A stretch of DNA of 16,583 nt from an uncultured Eubacteriales bacterium (lineage in GTDB: Bacteria > Bacillota > Clostridia > Oscillospirales > Oscillospiraceae). Both the position numbers and the translations under genes were made by a program. The stretch lies in NCBI GenBank assembly GCA_902477055.1, contig CABSFY010000049.1, positions 1 through 16,583 on the forward strand. The letters run 5' to 3'. The notes beneath the pieces are model-generated. The model made no database searches. It saw only the letters and a program-made list of their open reading frames with translations, and was not told where the DNA came from. The first letter of the stretch is position 1; each line of letters starts with the position of its first letter. Positions 13,467 through 16,583 of this stretch are shown in pieces.

Positions 13467-14714
13467 ATGCGATTCGGCATCCGTACCCTGGATGAATTCG
13501 ACGTCAAGGGAAAAACCGTTCTGTGCCGCGTTGATATGAATCAGCCGGTCGATCGACAGAACGATACGCTCAAAAGCACGGCGCGGATCGAGGCCTGCGC
13601 GCCGACCATTCGCGAGCTTTCGGACAGAGGTGCAAAGCTCGTGCTGCTGGCGCATCAGGGCAGCGATATTGAATATAAGAATTTCTACTGCACCCGTCCC
13701 CATGCAAAGGTGCTGGAGCGGTTGCTCGGCCGTCCGGTCCGCTGGATCGACGACGTGTGCGGCCCCTATGCCCGCGACCAGATCCGGGCGCTGAAGGAGG
13801 GCGAAATTCTGCTGTTGGATAACGTCCGCTACGTTTCCGAGGAGCAGACGCTCTTTGAGATGAAATTGCAGCTCACCCATGAGCAGCAGGCAAAGACTCT
13901 GCTCGTCGAAAAGCTCGCGCCGCTGGCCGACCTTTATGTCTGCGACGCGTTCGCCGCAGCACATCGCGACCAGCCCAGCCTCTGCGGCTTTGAGCAGGTG
14001 CTGCCCTCGGCGATGGGCCGCCTGTTTGAAACGGAATACTGCGTCATTTCCGAGCTGATGGCCTCGCCGAAGAAGCCCTGCGTTTTCGTGCTGGGCGGCT
14101 CGAAGATCTCCGACGCCTTTATGATGATGGAAACGGTCCTCGGCAGCGGCGTTGCCGACACGATCCTGACCGGCGGCCTCGTCGGCAACATTCTGCTTGC
14201 CGCAGCGGGGGAGAAGATCGGACAGGGAAGTCTGGACTTTATTTATCGCAGCAACTACGGCGAGTTTATTGAACGCGCCAAGGGAATTTATGCAAAATAT
14301 GCCGACAAGATCGTCCTCCCGGTCGATCTGGCCTATGTGGAGAACGGCGAACGCAAGGAATGCGCCGTCGGCGCGGTGCCGGACGAGATCTGCGCTGTGG
14401 ATATCGGCTCGGAAACGGCCAAGCGCTACCGGGCTACGATTTTGGAGGCAAAAACGGCCTTCGTCAACGGCCCGATGGGCATTTTTGAGAAGCCGGAAAC
14501 GGAGCTTGGCACCAAAACTGTGTTTGAAGCGCTGGCGGCCTGCCGCGGCTTTACGGTCGTCGGCGGCGGCGACAGTGTGACAGCGGCGGCGAAGTATCAT
14601 GTGAAGGACGAGCTTGGCTACGTCTGCACGGGCGGCGGCGCACTCATCCGTTTCCTGACGGGCGAGGAGCTTCCGGTCGTCAAGGCGCTGCGCCACGCAG
14701 CCGCCACGTTCTGA
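13467..14714 (+). CDS. archaeal-type phosphoglycerate kinase-like protein
   Basis: A 415-residue, two-lobed acyl-phosphate:ADP phosphotransferase that would make ATP from the product of the upstream GAPDH-like enzyme. Motifs: RVDMNQPVD (21-29, with D23 and N25), R40, H63, R121 in NVRY, R167 in AAAHRDQPS, the nucleotide Lys in GGSKISD (K213), NGPMGIFE (334-341) and GGGDS (366-370). The AHQG stretch and AFAAAHR are the archaeal-type form. The canonical HxGRP Arg, which contacts the distal phosphate of 3-phosphoglycerate, is Ser66 (HQGSD). I chose ATG 13467; a TTG at 13452 is in frame but precedes the Shine-Dalgarno GGAGG (13454-13458). The stop is 8 nt before the LarA start, and the GAGG for LarA overlaps the stop. 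A pathway-specific rather than glycolytic role is likely. Confidence 0.9.
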   Translation: MRFGIRTLDEFDVKGKTVLCRVDMNQPVDRQNDTLKSTARIEACAPTIRELSDRGAKLVLLAHQGSDIEYKNFYCTRPHAKVLERLLGRPVRWIDDVCGPYARDQIRALKEGEILLLDNVRYVSEEQTLFEMKLQLTHEQQAKTLLVEKLAPLADLYVCDAFAAAHRDQPSLCGFEQVLPSAMGRLFETEYCVISELMASPKKPCVFVLGGSKISDAFMMMETVLGSGVADTILTGGLVGNILLAAAGEKIGQGSLDFIYRSNYGEFIERAKGIYAKYADKIVLPVDLAYVENGERKECAVGAVPDEICAVDIGSETAKRYRATILEAKTAFVNGPMGIFEKPETELGTKTVFEALAACRGFTVVGGGDSVTAAAKYHVKDELGYVCTGGGALIRFLTGEELPVVKALRHAAATF

Positions 14715-14722
14715 GGTACGCC

Positions 14723-15988
14723 ATGCGGCTGGAATTTGGATACGGGACGAGCGGCCAGACCGTTACAGTTCCCGATAAAAACGTGATCGGCATTTTGACC
14801 GCCAACGCGATGGAGCATGAGCATACCGGCGAGGCTGCCGTGCGCCATGCGCTGGAGCATCCGATCGGTGCGCCGCGCCTTCGCGATTTGGCTAAGTCCG
14901 GTCAGAAAATCGCAATCGTCGTCAGTGACATTTCCCGCCCGGTGCCGAGCTACCAGATGCTCCCGGCAATGCTGGAGGAGCTGCACGCCGCCGGGTGCAA
15001 AAACGAGGACATCACCGTCGTCTTTGCCCTCGGCTCGCACCGCAACCATACCGAGGAGGAAAAAAAGCACCTTGTCGGCGAGGAGGTCTATGCCGCCGTT
15101 CGCTGCGTCGATTCCGCCCCGGACGATTGCGTTCGGCTGGGCGTGACGGCGCACGGAACGCCGGTCGATGTGACCCGCTCTGTTGCCGAGGCGGACTTCC
15201 ACATCTGCACCGGAAATATTGAATTTCACTATTTTGCCGGCTACTCCGGCGGTGTAAAGGCCATCATGCCCGGCGTTTCGACCCCGGCGGCGATTCAGGC
15301 CAACCACAGCCTGATGGTCGACCCGCGCTCCTGCGCCGGAAACCTCGATGATAATCCCCTTCGCCGGGATATCGAGGAGGCCGGGCGCATCTGCGGCGTG
15401 GACTATATCGTGAACGTCGTTCTCGACGAGCATAAGCACATCGTGTTCGCCGTCGCGGGCGATGCGGTGCAGGCTCACCGTGTGGGCTGCGCGTATCTGG
15501 ACAAAATGTACCGCAAGCCGATCGCGGAAAAGGCAGACATCGTGATCGTTTCGCAGGGAGGCGCACCGAAGGATGCGAACCTCTACCAGACGCAAAAGGC
15601 GCTGGACAACGCGAAGCACGCGGTCAAAAAGGGCGGCACGATCATCCTCATCGGCGCGTGTCCCGAGGGCCTCGGGAGCAAGAAATTTGAACAATGGCTG
15701 ACCGAAGCGCCGACGGCGCACTCCCTGATTGAGCGTGTTCACCAAAAATTTGAGCTTGGCGGACACAAGGCGGCCGCCATTGCGATGGTGCTGGAAAATG
15801 CGAAGATCGACCTTGTGAGCGAGCTTCCGGACGACTTTGTCCGCAGTATTTTCCTCAACCCGCAGCCCAGCGCTCAGGCGGCGCTGGAGGAAGCAATGCA
15901 ACAATACGGACCCGACGCGACGGTGCTGGCGATGCCCTTTGGCGGAGCAACGCTGCCGATTGCGGCGGAGAAAGGAACGCAGGTATAA
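14723..15988 (+). CDS. LarA-family nickel-pincer hydroxyacid racemase/epimerase
   Basis: A 421-residue protein of the LarA (DUF2088) superfamily, which isomerises 2-hydroxyacids (lactate, malate, hydroxyglutarate, aldonates) by hydride transfer with the Ni-pincer nucleotide cofactor. Active-site residues line up with Lactobacillus plantarum LarA: D69 and R72 (SDISRPVP), H106 (GSHRNHT), H169 (EFHYFAGYSGG), the cofactor-attached K179 (GGVKAIMPG) and the Ni-ligand H195 (IQANHSL). Spacings H169-K179 (10) and K179-H195 (16) equal those of H174-K184-H200 in LarA. The cofactor makers LarB, LarC and LarE are not in the window. It sits between PGK and malic enzyme, so a sugar-acid or malate epimerase is as likely as lactate racemase. 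GAGG at 14713-14716 overlaps the PGK stop. Confidence 0.92.
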   Translation: MRLEFGYGTSGQTVTVPDKNVIGILTANAMEHEHTGEAAVRHALEHPIGAPRLRDLAKSGQKIAIVVSDISRPVPSYQMLPAMLEELHAAGCKNEDITVVFALGSHRNHTEEEKKHLVGEEVYAAVRCVDSAPDDCVRLGVTAHGTPVDVTRSVAEADFHICTGNIEFHYFAGYSGGVKAIMPGVSTPAAIQANHSLMVDPRSCAGNLDDNPLRRDIEEAGRICGVDYIVNVVLDEHKHIVFAVAGDAVQAHRVGCAYLDKMYRKPIAEKADIVIVSQGGAPKDANLYQTQKALDNAKHAVKKGGTIILIGACPEGLGSKKFEQWLTEAPTAHSLIERVHQKFELGGHKAAAIAMVLENAKIDLVSELPDDFVRSIFLNPQPSAQAALEEAMQQYGPDATVLAMPFGGATLPIAAEKGTQV

Positions 15989-15992
15989 ATTT

Positions 15993-16583
15993 ATGGACTA
16001 TGCAAAGGAATCCCTTCGCCTGCACGGCGAATGGAAGGGTAAGATCGAGATCAAGGCACGCGCCGCCGTGGATACCAAGGAAGCGCTGAGCCTTGCCTAT
16101 ACACCGGGCGTGGCGCAGCCGTGCCTCGAAATTCAGAAGGATATCAACAAGAGCTATGAGCTGACCCGCCGCCATAACCTCTGCGCCGTTATCACCGACG
16201 GCAGCGCGGTCCTCGGCCTCGGCGACATCGGCCCAGAGGCCGGTATGCCGGTCATGGAGGGCAAGTGCGTCCTGTTCAAGGCGTTCGGCGACGTGGACGC
16301 TTTCCCGCTTTGCGTCAAGACGAAGGACGTTGACGAGTTCGTCAACGCCGTGGCGCTGATCTCCGGCTCCTTCGGCGGCATCAATCTGGAGGACATCTCC
16401 GCGCCGCGCTGCTTCGAGATCGAACGCAAGCTCAAGGAAAAGTGCGATATCCCCATTTTCCACGATGACCAGCACGGCACGGCGGTCATCACGCTGGCGG
16501 GCCTGACCAACGCGCTCAAGGTCGTCGGCAAGAAGAAGGAGGACGTGAAGATCGTCACCTCCGGCGCGGGCGCGGCGGCCGTC
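15993..16583 (+). CDS. NAD(P)-dependent malic enzyme (partial, runs off right edge)
   Basis: The first 197 codons of a short bacterial malic enzyme, which oxidatively decarboxylates L-malate to pyruvate and CO2. The catalytic domain is clear: AYTPGVA with Tyr36, CAVITDGSAVLGLGDIG (64-80), EGK with Lys91, metal ligands E133/D134 in NLEDISAP and D158/D159 in FHDDQHGT. The NAD-binding Rossmann loop GAGAAA (191-196) is reached at the window edge. Start ATG 15993 is 4 nt after the LarA stop; AGG at 15981-15983 is the only nearby ribosome-site candidate, so coupling is likely. The NAD or NADP preference cannot be judged because the relevant residues lie beyond the window. Neighbourhood with LarA suggests that malate, perhaps D-malate, is an intermediate. 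Confidence 0.94.
   Translation, partial: MDYAKESLRLHGEWKGKIEIKARAAVDTKEALSLAYTPGVAQPCLEIQKDINKSYELTRRHNLCAVITDGSAVLGLGDIGPEAGMPVMEGKCVLFKAFGDVDAFPLCVKTKDVDEFVNAVALISGSFGGINLEDISAPRCFEIERKLKEKCDIPIFHDDQHGTAVITLAGLTNALKVVGKKKEDVKIVTSGAGAAAV

Noticed and set aside
13386..15904. Two minus-strand open frames of over 420 codons opposite PGK and LarA
   Set aside because: These are GC-skew shadows of well-supported genes, with no family motifs.

Overview
The window reads as a chromosomal segment of a moderately GC-rich Gram-positive anaerobe, most likely a Clostridia/Oscillospiraceae-type gut bacterium. This is inference. It rests on purine-rich GGAGG Shine-Dalgarno sites, AT-rich sigma-A promoters in GC-rich DNA, a lipobox on the solute-binding protein, TTG/GTG starts, and protein families typical of anaerobic Clostridia. 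Every gene I accept is on the + strand. I see no tRNA, rRNA, CRISPR, insertion sequence or phage gene. No gene-free stretch exceeds about 135 bases. The longest gaps (5501-5632, 11320-11441, 12195-12327, 4656-4774, 9642-9754) each hold a promoter or an RNA hairpin, described below.

Layout: (1) the 3' tail of an unidentified gene (to 80). (2) A ribose/galactose-type sugar ABC importer (126-4655): double-ATPase protein, two permeases, then a lipoprotein binding protein. (3) A hairpin terminator and a TauE/SafE-family exporter (4775-5500). (4) A GntR/FCD regulator with its own promoter, followed closely by five enzymes (5633-11319): iron-type alcohol dehydrogenase, FMN-dependent alpha-hydroxy-acid oxidoreductase, a shikimate-dehydrogenase-like protein, a psicose/tagatose-3-epimerase-like TIM barrel and a ribulose-phosphate-3-epimerase-like protein. 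(5) A DeoR regulator with its own promoter (11442-12194). (6) A second operon with a strong promoter (12328 to the end): archaeal-type (type II) glyceraldehyde-3-phosphate dehydrogenase, archaeal-type phosphoglycerate kinase, a LarA-type nickel hydroxyacid racemase/epimerase and the start of a malic enzyme.

Together this looks like a catabolic island. An unphosphorylated sugar, polyol or cyclitol is imported, oxidised and epimerised, and carbon is passed through an aldehyde-phosphate/acyl-phosphate step that yields ATP and then through hydroxyacids to pyruvate. No sugar kinase or aldolase is visible, so the route is incomplete here and the substrate cannot be named. Several enzymes keep the family fold and catalytic residues but have lost residues that normally grip the standard substrate: PGK (Arg of the HxGRP motif to Ser), the RPE-like protein (phosphate-binding Gly-Ser), the AroE-like protein (HSxSP serines) and the FMN enzyme (SNHGGR to SNHGGN). 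That joint drift is the best argument for an undescribed pathway.

Two regulatory observations stand out. A near-identical 24-bp element sits upstream of both regulator promoters. Hairpins lie just before the Shine-Dalgarno sites of three genes (exporter, TIM-barrel epimerase, PGK).
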